Shown: positions 16,980 to 24,738 of the stretch, piece by piece | Layout of the letters: each line of letters starts with the position of its first letter | How positions within the stretch are numbered: the first letter of the stretch is position 1 | NCBI RefSeq assembly: GCF_002261225.1 | Contig: NZ_NEVM01000001.1 | Location: 310,001 to 374,000, forward strand | Length of the DNA stretch: 64,000 nucleotides | From: Bordetella genomosp. 10 | GTDB lineage: Bacteria > Pseudomonadota > Gammaproteobacteria > Burkholderiales > Burkholderiaceae_B | Direction: 5' to 3' | Made by a program: the position numbers and the translations under genes | Notes under the pieces: generated by a model | What the model saw: only the letters and a program-made list of their open reading frames with translations | Told to the model about the DNA's origin: nothing | Databases searched by the model: none

Positions 16980-17828
16980 ATGCGCTCCGATAACGCGATT
17001 TTGCAAAGCGCCGATGCCGCGGTTGCGGCGGCGCCCAAGGCGCGCGGCGCCGCCGCCTGGCGCTTGCGCGCCTTGCTGGCGCGCGCGTGGCCGCCGGTGC
17101 TGTTCTTCGTACTGTTGACCGCGTGCTGGGAAGCCATGGCGGTGTGGCTGCATTCCCCCCTGGTGCCGGGCTGTGGCGCCATCGTGCGTGAGCTGGTGGA
17201 GATCGTGCGCAGCGGCTTCGCGTTTACCGAGATCGGCGTCACGTTCCTGCGCATGTCCCTGGGCTTCCTGTTGGCGCTGCTGTTCGCCTTGCCGGTAGGC
17301 ATTCTGACCGCGGTGTCGCGCAACGCCGAGCGCTTTTTCGAGCCGGGGGTGATCCTGGGGCTGACGGTGCCGGGCCTGGTCTGGGCCTTGTTGTGCGTGA
17401 TCTGGTTCGGTGTGTCGCTGGCGTCGCCGGTGGTGGCCGTGGCCTTGGGCGTGCTGCCCGCGATGGTGATTTCCGTGCACCAGGGCGTGCGCTCGCTGGA
17501 GCAGGAGCGGGTGGAGATGGTGCGGATCTTCCGTCTGCCGCCGGCGCTGGTGCTGCGCAAAGTGTGGCTGCCGCTGCTTTACAGCTTCATCGTGTCGGGC
17601 TGCCGCATCGGTTTTTCCATCGCATGGAAGGTCATCGTGCTGGTGGAAATTTTCGGTATGTCCGATGGCGTGGGGTATCAGCTTAACTCCAAGTTCAGCA
17701 CCCAGGACGTCGAAGGCGTCATCGCCTGGACCTTGGCGTTCTGGATCGCCATGCTGGCCGTCGAGCATGGCATCTTCCGGCCGCTGGAAGTCCATGCCAA
17801 TCGCTGGAAGCGAGGGAATGCGCGATGA
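16980..17828 (+). CDS. ABC transporter permease, SsuC/TauC type
   Basis: The 282-residue protein has an N-terminal cytoplasmic stretch and about six hydrophobic helices. The EAA-type loop region reads EQERVEMVRIFRLPPALVLRK, and WKVIVLVEIFGMSDGVGYQL follows, as in SsuC/TauC permeases. The ATG abuts the stop of the binding-protein gene (TGAATG) and its own stop overlaps the ATPase start (ATGA), so all three are tightly coupled. It forms the membrane channel of the importer with the two neighbouring products. Confidence 0.93.
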   Translation: MRSDNAILQSADAAVAAAPKARGAAAWRLRALLARAWPPVLFFVLLTACWEAMAVWLHSPLVPGCGAIVRELVEIVRSGFAFTEIGVTFLRMSLGFLLALLFALPVGILTAVSRNAERFFEPGVILGLTVPGLVWALLCVIWFGVSLASPVVAVALGVLPAMVISVHQGVRSLEQERVEMVRIFRLPPALVLRKVWLPLLYSFIVSGCRIGFSIAWKVIVLVEIFGMSDGVGYQLNSKFSTQDVEGVIAWTLAFWIAMLAVEHGIFRPLEVHANRWKRGNAR

Positions 17829-18577
17829 GCAGCAATATTCAACTGCGTGGCATCGCCAAGCGCTATCCGTCCTTGGGCAGCGCCCCCGAACGCACGGTCT
17901 TGACTCAGGTGGACCTCGACGTTCGCGCGGGCGAGCTGCTGGCGCTGGTCGGACCCTCCGGCTGCGGCAAGTCCACGCTGCTCAATCTCATCGCGGGACT
18001 GGATCTGCCTACGCAAGGGGACGTGAAGTTCGACCGGCCGTTCCAGGGTATCAACCTGGGCGTGGTGTTCCAGCAGCCGCGGCTGCTGGATTGGCTGAGC
18101 GTGGCCGAGAACATCGGCATCGTGCTGGCGGGCCGCAGCAAGGACAAGGAAGACGTCGCGCGGACCGTACGGCAACTGCTGCAGCGCGTCGAGCTGCCCG
18201 AGCATGCCGAGGCCTACCCACAGTTCCTGTCCGGTGGCCAGCGCCAGCGGGTGTCCATCGCGCGCGCTTTCGCGGTGCAGCCGGATGTGTTGTTGCTGGA
18301 CGAGCCTTTCAGCGCCTTGGACGAATTGACCGCCCGGCGCCTGCGGCAGTTGCTGCAGGCCATGTGGCTGTCGGGCGAGGGCCCGCGGCCCACCGGTGTG
18401 CTGGTGACCCACAACATGCTGGAAGCGGCCCTCCTGGCCGACCGCATCGCGGTCATGGGCGGATCGCCCGCCGGGATCGTGCGCATCATTGACGTCGACG
18501 TACCGCGCCCACGCGACCCCGACGATCCGACGCTGTTCGAGGTGCACAGGCAGGTAATGCAGTCGCTGCAAGGCTGA
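17825..18577 (+). CDS. ABC transporter ATP-binding protein, SsuB/TauB type
   Basis: The 250-residue ATPase has Walker [10 protein letters not shown] near residue 42, a Q-loop VVFQQPRLLDWL, signature LSGGQRQRVSIARAF, Walker B VLLLDEPFSALDE and the switch His in LVTHNM. It energises import with the two preceding gene products. It is the last gene of the plus-strand rhodanese-dioxygenase-transporter unit and converges on the FMN monooxygenase gene with only 15 bp between, leaving no room for an obvious terminator. Confidence 0.94.
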   Translation: MSSNIQLRGIAKRYPSLGSAPERTVLTQVDLDVRAGELLALVGPSGCGKSTLLNLIAGLDLPTQGDVKFDRPFQGINLGVVFQQPRLLDWLSVAENIGIVLAGRSKDKEDVARTVRQLLQRVELPEHAEAYPQFLSGGQRQRVSIARAFAVQPDVLLLDEPFSALDELTARRLRQLLQAMWLSGEGPRPTGVLVTHNMLEAALLADRIAVMGGSPAGIVRIIDVDVPRPRDPDDPTLFEVHRQVMQSLQG

Positions 18578-18592
18578 GCCTGTGGAACGCCT

Positions 18593-19921
18593 TTATTCCT
18601 TTACGTACTGGCTGGGGGGAACCGGCAGGCCAAGGTTCTCCCGAAGCGTGCTGCCCTCGTACTCCGTGCGAAACAGGCCGCGCGCACGCAGCACGGGCAG
18701 AACGCCGGCGCTGAAATCGTCCAGTCCGCCCGGAAAGTAGGGCGGCAGGATATTGAAGCCATCGGCCGCCCGCGACTCGAACCACTCCTGCAGGGTGTCG
18801 GCGATGGTCGCGGCCGTGCCCACCAGCAACAGGTGGCCGCGCGCCGCCGCGACGCTCATGGCCAACTGCCGCAGTGTCATGTTTTTGCGATGCGCCAGAT
18901 CCAGCAGCAAGGTGGTTCGGCTCTTCATCGCTTCGCTTTCCCCCAAGGTCGGCGGCAATGGCTCATCCAGCGGCAGTCCGGAGATATCGTGGCCTATGAA
19001 AAATGACAGCAGGGGAATGGCCTCTTCGATGGCGACGTATTGTTGCATGGCGTCGAATTTCCCTGCCGCCTCCTCTTCGGTGGCGCCCACGATCGGCACC
19101 ACGCCGGGCATGACCAGCACGTGGTCGGGATTTCTTCCCGCGGCCTGCGCCCGGCGCTTGACCTCGCCGTAATGCTCTCTTGCGGTGTCGAGGTCGTACT
19201 GCGCGCCAAAGGACACATCCGCATACCTGGCGGCCAGGTCCAGGCCCGGGCCGGATGCGCCGGCAACGATGGTGATCGGGTAGCCTTGCGGCGGCCGGTT
19301 CAGGTTCAAGGGGCCGCGGACAGAAAAGTGCCGGCCCTGATGATCGAGCCTGCGCATTTTCGTGGCATCAAAATACACGCCGCTTTCCTTGTCCCTGGGA
19401 AAGGCGCCTTCATCCCAACTGTCCCACAAGCCGCGGACCACCTGGACGAATTCCGTCGCGCGCTCGTAACGCTGCGCGTGCGGCACCTGGGCTTGCCCGC
19501 CGAAGTTGCCGGCGGCCTCTTTGCTGAGCGTGGTGACCACGTTCCACGCCGCGCGCCCGCCGCTCAGGTGATCCAGCGACGCGAACATGCGCGCCAGATT
19601 CATGGGTTCATGGTAGGTCGTCGACGCCGTAGCGGCCAAGCCTATGCGCCGCGTGACGCCGGACAGCGCGCTGAGCAGGGTAAGCGGCTCGAAACGGCTG
19701 ACCACGGACGGGGTTGAAGTGGCATCGCTGCCCGGCACGTCCGGGAAGAAGATGAAATCGAACTTCGCTGCCTCCGCGCTTTGCGCGATCTCCCGCATCA
19801 GGCCGACGTCCTCGCCACCCGAACGGGCTTGCGGCAGGCGCCAGCCACCCTGGTGATAACCGGCGTGCAGGACAAACAATCCGAGTTTTATCTGCCGTTT
19901 CATTTCTTGCTTGAGCGACAT
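18593..19921 (-). CDS. LLM-class FMN-dependent monooxygenase, NtaA/SnaA/DszA type
   Basis: The 442-residue product belongs to the luciferase-like group of about 440-455 residues: KLGLFVLHAGYHQGGWRLP, TASTTYHEPMNLARMFASLD and GGRAAWNVVTTLSKEAAGNF. Members include nitrilotriacetate monooxygenase and DszA (sulfone C-S cleavage) and use FMNH2 supplied by a separate reductase. The ATG at 19921 lies just past the ATPase stop with GGAAA upstream, and fixes the start against a longer frame. It is the last gene of the aldolase-SsuABC unit, so the imported sulfonate or sulfone is its likely substrate. It is one of four paralogues in the window. Confidence 0.92.
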   Translation of the reverse strand: MSLKQEMKRQIKLGLFVLHAGYHQGGWRLPQARSGGEDVGLMREIAQSAEAAKFDFIFFPDVPGSDATSTPSVVSRFEPLTLLSALSGVTRRIGLAATASTTYHEPMNLARMFASLDHLSGGRAAWNVVTTLSKEAAGNFGGQAQVPHAQRYERATEFVQVVRGLWDSWDEGAFPRDKESGVYFDATKMRRLDHQGRHFSVRGPLNLNRPPQGYPITIVAGASGPGLDLAARYADVSFGAQYDLDTAREHYGEVKRRAQAAGRNPDHVLVMPGVVPIVGATEEEAAGKFDAMQQYVAIEEAIPLLSFFIGHDISGLPLDEPLPPTLGESEAMKSRTTLLLDLAHRKNMTLRQLAMSVAAARGHLLLVGTAATIADTLQEWFESRAADGFNILPPYFPGGLDDFSAGVLPVLRARGLFRTEYEGSTLRENLGLPVPPSQYVKE

Positions 19922-19922
19922 T

Positions 19923-20747
19923 TCAGTTTCCCACCAGGTTCTTTCCAATGCCGCCAGCCACCTGGACGCCGGGATCGACGTCCAGCAGATCGAACAGCGT
20001 GGCCTTCAATCCGGAGAACGCCGGGTCGACCCGATTGCGGGGACGCGGCAGGGGATTGTCCACGATGCGTTCAATGCGTCCTGGATGGGCCGCCATCACC
20101 ACGATGTGGTCGGACAGGTAAGCGGCTTCTTCGATGTCGTGCGTCACCAGGATCATGGTCGCGCCCGAAACCCGCCAAAGCGCCTGCATTTCGTTTTGCA
20201 GCTTGAGGCGCGTGAAGGCGTCCAGCGCGCTGAAGGGTTCATCCAGCAGAAGCAGGCTGCGCGAACCCATCAGCAGGCGCGCGATGGCGACGCGCTGCGC
20301 CATGCCGCCGGAGAGTTGTCCGGGGAATTTGTCGCCGATATCGGGCAGGTTCACCCGCGCCAGTTGTGCGCGGGCGCGCGTCTTCAGCATGATGGGGCCC
20401 AGTCCTTCGTTGACCGCGCCCAACACGACGTTCTGTTCCACCGTCAGCCAGGGGAACAGGCGATGTTCCTGGAACAGCATCCCGCAGGCCGCCTGCGGGC
20501 CGTCGACCGTGTGCCCGTCGATATCGATGGCGCCTCCGTGGCCCGGTTCCAGTCCCGCGATCAGCCGCAGCAACGTCGACTTGCCGCAGCCGCTCGGGCC
20601 GACCAGGGTGACGAATTCTCCGGGGCGAACCTGAAGGTCGATATTCGACAACACGTCTTGCGGCGAGCCGGCATAGCGTTTTGAGACATCGCGCAGGCGA
20701 ACCGCTGGCGCGACGGGGAGTTCCTTGGATCGGTCCATGCTAGTCAA
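19923..20747 (-). CDS. ABC transporter ATP-binding protein, SsuB type
   Basis: The 274-residue ATPase has GPSGCGKST (Walker A), the Q-loop MLFQEHRLFPWL, LSGGMAQRVAIARLL, LLLLDEPFSALDA and the switch His in LVTHDIEE. The first codon is probably TTG at 20747, because a GGGGGAG ribosome site lies at ideal distance from it; ATG at 20738 is the alternative and would sit too far from that site. It works with the permease and binding protein just upstream and its stop nearly touches the monooxygenase start. This set is paralogous to the plus-strand importer at 16-18.6 kb. Confidence 0.92.
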   Translation of the reverse strand: MTSMDRSKELPVAPAVRLRDVSKRYAGSPQDVLSNIDLQVRPGEFVTLVGPSGCGKSTLLRLIAGLEPGHGGAIDIDGHTVDGPQAACGMLFQEHRLFPWLTVEQNVVLGAVNEGLGPIMLKTRARAQLARVNLPDIGDKFPGQLSGGMAQRVAIARLLMGSRSLLLLDEPFSALDAFTRLKLQNEMQALWRVSGATMILVTHDIEEAAYLSDHIVVMAAHPGRIERIVDNPLPRPRNRVDPAFSGLKATLFDLLDVDPGVQVAGGIGKNLVGN

Positions 20748-20762
20748 GCCATGCTCCCCCGT

Positions 20763-21539
20763 TCAGACCGCCGAGGCGCGGCGCCAGCGCAGCAGGCGCG
20801 CTTCCAGCGGCGCCAGCAGACCGTATTCGAGTATGGCCATGACCACAGCGAAGCAGAGGGTCCAGGCCAGGACGCCGGCCACGTTCTGCGCGCCGAACTC
20901 GCTGTTCAACTGGAAACCGACACCGCTGGACAGGCCGAACATTTCGACCAGCACGATGACCTTCCAAGCCAACGACAGCGCCAACCGGGCGCCGCTGAAC
21001 ACCACGGGCAGCAAGCCGGGCAGCCACAGGCGCCGCAGCCGTACGCCCAAGGGCAGGCGCAGCATGGCGGCCACTTCCAGCAGTTCGGCGTTGATGGACC
21101 GCACGCCTTGGATCAGGTTCAGCGATATCGCGGGCGCGATGGAAATGGCGACGGCGACGGCCGAACCCACCATGCTGATGCCGAACCAGATGATGCACAG
21201 GATGGCCCACACCAGGCCCGGCACCGTCAATCCCACGATCAACATCGGTTCGAAGAAGGCGGCAAGGCCGCGGCGGCGTCCCATGCCCAGCGCGAGCACG
21301 AACGCGCAGAGAAAGGCCAGGACGAAGCCTGACGCCACCCGGCCGAGCGTGGCCAACATGTTCTTGACCAGTTGGCCGCTGCCGATGATCTTGATGGTCT
21401 CCTGCCAGATATCGCCAAGGCCGGGCACCAGTGGGCTGCGCGCCACCGCCGCCATGGCCTGCCATCCCAGCAACAGGCAGGCGACAGCGGCGAATGCATA
21501 CCACGCCCGCGGGATGGCGGGAGCGAGCGCACGCGTCAT
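20763..21539 (-). CDS. ABC transporter permease, SsuC type
   Basis: The 258-residue integral membrane protein has about six helices and the conserved NAELLEVAAMLRLPLGVRLR loop for ATPase contact. WKVIVLVEMFGLSSGVGFQL follows, almost the same as in the permease at 16980. Its start overlaps the end of the binding-protein gene by four bases. It carries the same class of substrate as SsuC or TauC, inferred from family and from the neighbouring monooxygenase. Confidence 0.93.
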   Translation of the reverse strand: MTRALAPAIPRAWYAFAAVACLLLGWQAMAAVARSPLVPGLGDIWQETIKIIGSGQLVKNMLATLGRVASGFVLAFLCAFVLALGMGRRRGLAAFFEPMLIVGLTVPGLVWAILCIIWFGISMVGSAVAVAISIAPAISLNLIQGVRSINAELLEVAAMLRLPLGVRLRRLWLPGLLPVVFSGARLALSLAWKVIVLVEMFGLSSGVGFQLNSEFGAQNVAGVLAWTLCFAVVMAILEYGLLAPLEARLLRWRRASAV

Positions 21540-22534
21540 GCCAGGTACTCTTGACTGAAGATCGGCGCGGCGGGACGGGACGCCAGCAGCCCATGCTGGA
21601 CGGCCAGGTCCAGTTGCTTGTCGATATTGCGCGCCACGCTGTCATCCCACTCAACCGACGTGATGTCGGCGATCCGCTGGGGCAGCAGTTCGATGGCCCT
21701 TGTTTCGGAGGCGGGCACGCCCAAGGCGTCCAGGAAGGCTGGCTGGGTGACCAGCTCCGGGTTCTGCACGATCAGCCGGTTTATGCCGAAATACGCCTTG
21801 GCGATGGTTCTCGCGGCAGCCGGATAGCGCTTAAGCCAAGCGTCGCTGGATGCCCAGCCCACCAGGAACAAGGACTTGTCGCCCGTCGCTTCGCGCCACA
21901 GGTCGCCGACCTTGGCGATTTCGCGGGCGCCTTTGGCGACCAGCCGTGTCGAGTTCGGCTCGATGGCGATGATTGCGTCGGCATCGCCGCGTTCGAACAG
22001 GGCCAGGCTGACCAGGGCCGGCCCATAGCTCATCTGGAAGTCTTTTTTCAGATTCAAGCCGTGCAGGGCAGCGGCGAGTTCCGCCTGCCGCACGGTGTCC
22101 GTATTGATCGGCAGCGTGGCGACGCGCTTGCCTTTCAGGTCGTGGATGGTTTTGTACGGGCTGTCGGCGCGCACGATCCAACTGGAGTGATTCAGGTCGA
22201 AAGGCGCGACCAGTTTGAAGTCAGCCCCTTTTTGATTGGCCTCGGCAACGCCCAGGGCGCCGTAGCCGCTGAAGTTCAGGGCGCCGGACAGCAATTGCAG
22301 TTGCATCTGGCCAGGGGCGCTGCCGATGTATTCGATGTCCAGGCCGGACGTATCGATTTCCTTGGACTTCAGCAGCAGAGGATAGAGGGCCGACGTGCTG
22401 CCTTTGTTGCCGGCCAGCAGCGTGACTTTGGTGAGTTCGGCCGCCAGGCTGTCCAGGTTGCGTACCGACAGCGTCCCGCCGGCGGCGGCCAGCACGGCCG
22501 CCTTCAGCAGCGCGCGGCGCAGGGGTGAAGACAT
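21536..22534 (-). CDS. ABC transporter substrate-binding protein, SsuA type
   Basis: The 332-residue protein begins with a leader (SSPLRRALLKAAVLAAAGG) and continues with the NitT/TauT fold: YIGSAPGQMQLQLLSGALNF, DLKGKRVATLPINTDT, FERGDADAIIAIEPNSTRLV and WREATGDKSLFLVGW. It is a clear paralogue of the protein at 15999. The family binds aliphatic or aryl sulfonates. It lies 21 bp after the aldolase gene and overlaps the permease gene, so it belongs to the aldolase-transporter-monooxygenase operon. Confidence 0.92.
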   Translation of the reverse strand: MSSPLRRALLKAAVLAAAGGTLSVRNLDSLAAELTKVTLLAGNKGSTSALYPLLLKSKEIDTSGLDIEYIGSAPGQMQLQLLSGALNFSGYGALGVAEANQKGADFKLVAPFDLNHSSWIVRADSPYKTIHDLKGKRVATLPINTDTVRQAELAAALHGLNLKKDFQMSYGPALVSLALFERGDADAIIAIEPNSTRLVAKGAREIAKVGDLWREATGDKSLFLVGWASSDAWLKRYPAAARTIAKAYFGINRLIVQNPELVTQPAFLDALGVPASETRAIELLPQRIADITSVEWDDSVARNIDKQLDLAVQHGLLASRPAAPIFSQEYLA

Positions 22535-22555
22535 GATCGGTTCCTTTCGTGCGGC

Positions 22556-23344
22556 TCAGAGATTGAAAGTGCTGTCATTACGTTCCAGCTCGCGCCGGAA
22601 CGCTTGCCAGGTGCGCTCCGTGTACGTGCCGCCGACGCCACGCCAATAGACGGTGGCGGCCTCCGCCACGACCGCTTCGGCCGGCCGCCGCAATGCGCCG
22701 CCCCCAGCCTGCGCGGCGATCTGGATGCCACAGGCGCGCTCGAGGAAGTACAGGTGATGGAAGGCCTCGCCGATGCTGCCGCCCGCGGTCAACAATCCGT
22801 GGTTGCGCAGGATGAGAATGCGGTGCTCGCCGATGTCGCGGATCAGCCTGGCCTGCTCTTCCCGATTGAATGCGAAGCCCTCGTAGTCGTGGTATGCCAC
22901 ATGGCCGTGGAAGCGCGCGGCTTGCTGGGACAGATACGTCAGCAGGCCGTGCTCCTGCGCGGACACCGCCACCCCCGGCGTCGTGTGCGTATGCAGGATG
23001 CAGGTAAGATCCGGCCGCGCGCTATGGATGGCGCCGTGAATGACGTAGCCGGCCAGGTTGTGGCCGCGTCCGAGCGGGTCGTAGAGCACATTGCCTTCGA
23101 TGTCGATCCGTACCAGGTTGGACGCGCTGACTTCATGGAAGGTCAAGCCATAGGAGTTGATCAGGAAATAGTCGTGTATCCCGGGGATGCGCGCGGAGAA
23201 GTGCGTGAAGATGTGGTCGGTCCAGCCGAAGCGCGCCGCGAGCCGGTAAGCGGCCGCCAGTTCCTCGCGTACGGCCCATTCCGCTTCGCCCACGGCTGCG
23301 CGCACTTCGCGCGCATCTGGGAATACGATGGCTTGTGTAGTCAT
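22556..23344 (-). CDS. class II aldolase/adducin-family protein
   Basis: The 262-residue protein has the zinc ligands of class II (L-fuculose-1-phosphate type) aldolases: His118 and His120 (LHTHTTPG) and His182 (LRNHGLLTAGG). FHEVSASNLVRIDIEG at about 69-84 is also typical. The start was placed at ATG 23344, where homology begins; the frame runs on to 23668 through unrelated sequence. Enzymes of this family cleave phosphorylated or free hydroxy-ketones or decarboxylate hydroxy-acids. Three paralogues in the window all neighbour DszA-type monooxygenases, which suggests cleavage of the carbon product left after C-S bond breakage. Confidence 0.9.
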   Translation of the reverse strand: MTTQAIVFPDAREVRAAVGEAEWAVREELAAAYRLAARFGWTDHIFTHFSARIPGIHDYFLINSYGLTFHEVSASNLVRIDIEGNVLYDPLGRGHNLAGYVIHGAIHSARPDLTCILHTHTTPGVAVSAQEHGLLTYLSQQAARFHGHVAYHDYEGFAFNREEQARLIRDIGEHRILILRNHGLLTAGGSIGEAFHHLYFLERACGIQIAAQAGGGALRRPAEAVVAEAATVYWRGVGGTYTERTWQAFRRELERNDSTFNL

Positions 23345-23363
23345 GCTATGTGACGCTCCAGTG

Positions 23364-23607
23364 TCATGCCAGGGCCACGCCGTCATGGATAGGCGCGTCC
23401 GCGGCTTGCTTATCGAGAATGCCGGCCGCGGTCGTCGTGGATTTCGCGTAGCACTTCCGGATGCGCGGTGATGGCCGCGTTGGTTTGGGCGAAAGCGCGA
23501 GCCAGCCGCGTGGCGACCGTTCGATTCGCCTCGATCCAGCTTCGTTGCGCAGCCAGGCCGACGAGGAAGGGATCGGCGCTGTCGCCCGTGGCCTCGCGTC
23601 CTGCGTC
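23364..23607 (-). pseudogene. decayed C-terminal fragment of an SsuA-type binding protein
   Basis: Directly behind the stop at 23608-23610, in the same frame, the sequence reads GREATGDSADPFLVGLAAQR, then SWIEANRTVATRLARAFAQT and ITAHPEVLREI before a TAA at 23410. This closely matches KEATGQADDPFLVGLAASK and what follows it in the intact sulfonate binding protein at 15999. A second frame then gives GILDKQAADAPIHD to a TGA at 23364, resembling the TIDKQ region of the intact paralogues. The N-terminal two thirds are missing and at least one frameshift is present, so it is a relic of a third sulfonate binding protein gene. Confidence 0.8.
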
Positions 23608-23667
23608 CTACAGGACCAGTTGTTCGTACTGGTCGCGCTGCAGGTCCAGGTCCCAGGTGCCCATCCA

Positions 23668-24465
23668 CTACGCCGTGTAGGCAAAGCGGCCTTCGTCCAT
23701 GGGGCGGCTGTGCGCGTAGCGGAAGAACTGGTCGCTGATCTCGTGCGGTTCGATGCGGCCGCGGATCGGGGCGGTGATCAGGTGATGCTTGTACGCATCG
23801 CGGTTGGCCTGAATGATTTCGGTCGCTTCGTTCACGGCGGCCAGATAGGCCTCGCGTACGTCCTGCGGCAAATCCGGCGAGATCACTTCGGCGCCGCGAT
23901 AGAAATTCACGCCTATGATGTGCGCGCCTTCCTTCAGCGCCAGGCTGACATAGGGCTCCATCAGGGACGCCGCGCGCAGTGTGCCCGCCTTCAACTGTTC
24001 ATAGCGCACGTAGGGCTCGCCGACGTGCTCCAGCACGACCTGCTCGCGCGGCAGCGCACCGTCCAGGAATTGCAGGGCGGTGTAGTGGGAGCCCGTGAAT
24101 TCATTGATGCCGATGGGCACGCCGGCCAGGTCGCGCAGTTCCTGGATCGCGGGATCGAAAGACAGGATGACCTGGGCCACGACCGCCGGACGCAGGGCAA
24201 ATACGCGGCTGCCCCGTTCGCTGCGGTCGGATCGGTCCAGCCCCGCCCACTCGCACAGGTTGTAGGCGTCGGCCTTGCCGCATTCGTACAGCGACTCCTT
24301 CTGCCGTTGGAAAGCGTCCTTGCTCGATGTGACGGGATCGTGCTTGTCGACGAACTGGACATGTAGGCCGCGTTTCTGGAAGAGACCTTGCTCCAGGGCG
24401 ACCGTGATGGGCAGATCGAAAACGGGAACGTTAGGGGCGATGCGAAGCGTGTATGGGCTGGTCAT
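23668..24465 (-). CDS. NMT1/THI5-like substrate-binding protein, no signal peptide, possibly truncated by a nonsense codon
   Basis: The 265-residue product (YTLRIAPNVPVFDLPITVAL, GIPIGINEF-like motif at GVPIGINEFTGSHYTALQFL) resembles NitT/THI5 binding proteins, but it starts without any signal peptide. An in-frame TAG sits eight codons before the ATG, so no longer start exists. After its TAG (23668-23670) the same frame continues WMGTWDLDLQRDQYEQLVL to a second TAG at 23608-23610. This looks like the natural C-terminus of the family, so TAG may have replaced a sense codon. It may be a cytoplasmic ligand-binding protein or a gene losing function. It heads the aldolase-SsuABC unit. Confidence 0.7.
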   Translation of the reverse strand: MTSPYTLRIAPNVPVFDLPITVALEQGLFQKRGLHVQFVDKHDPVTSSKDAFQRQKESLYECGKADAYNLCEWAGLDRSDRSERGSRVFALRPAVVAQVILSFDPAIQELRDLAGVPIGINEFTGSHYTALQFLDGALPREQVVLEHVGEPYVRYEQLKAGTLRAASLMEPYVSLALKEGAHIIGVNFYRGAEVISPDLPQDVREAYLAAVNEATEIIQANRDAYKHHLITAPIRGRIEPHEISDQFFRYAHSRPMDEGRFAYTA

Positions 24466-24482
24466 GGCGGAATGATTTGCGG

Positions 24483-24502
24483 ACTAACCAAAAATAGTTA
24501 GT
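24483..24502. promoter_or_regulatory. palindrome ACTAAC...GTTAGT before the aldolase-Ssu operon
   Basis: The 20-bp element ACTAACCAAAAATAGTTAGT has perfect 6-bp inverted arms. It lies 18-37 bp upstream of the first ATG (24465) of the minus-strand sulfonate operon, where an operator would sit. Its right half ATAGTTAG is identical to the right half of the element at 14102-14133, which suggests a common regulator for the two units. Confidence 0.4.
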
Positions 24503-24738
24503 GGGCTGTCTATTTCGCATACTAGGATTCTTCGTGCGCAGCCAGCCAATACCTTTTCCTCATGAATTAATGCGAAGGTGAGTGGCGCCCTGGTCATGGC
24601 CATCCAAGAGATTGCACATACGCGGGTGCTTTATGGATTCTCTTCGGCAAGAAGTCGGCGTTGGACTTCGAAATTTGGCGTTTGGACAACGTTGCGGCCA
24701 TCGCCGCTCACGCCCCCGGGGGGGAGAGACCGCGCGCT

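Noticed and set aside
20725..21558. 277-codon plus-strand open frame opposite the SsuC-type permease
   Set aside because: Antisense frame without recognisable motifs; the permease is well supported by its overlap with neighbours.
24721..24738. C/G-run CCCCCGGGGGG after the last gene of the dpp operon as a terminator
   Set aside because: Palindromic but without a stable stem-loop or T-run on the minus strand.
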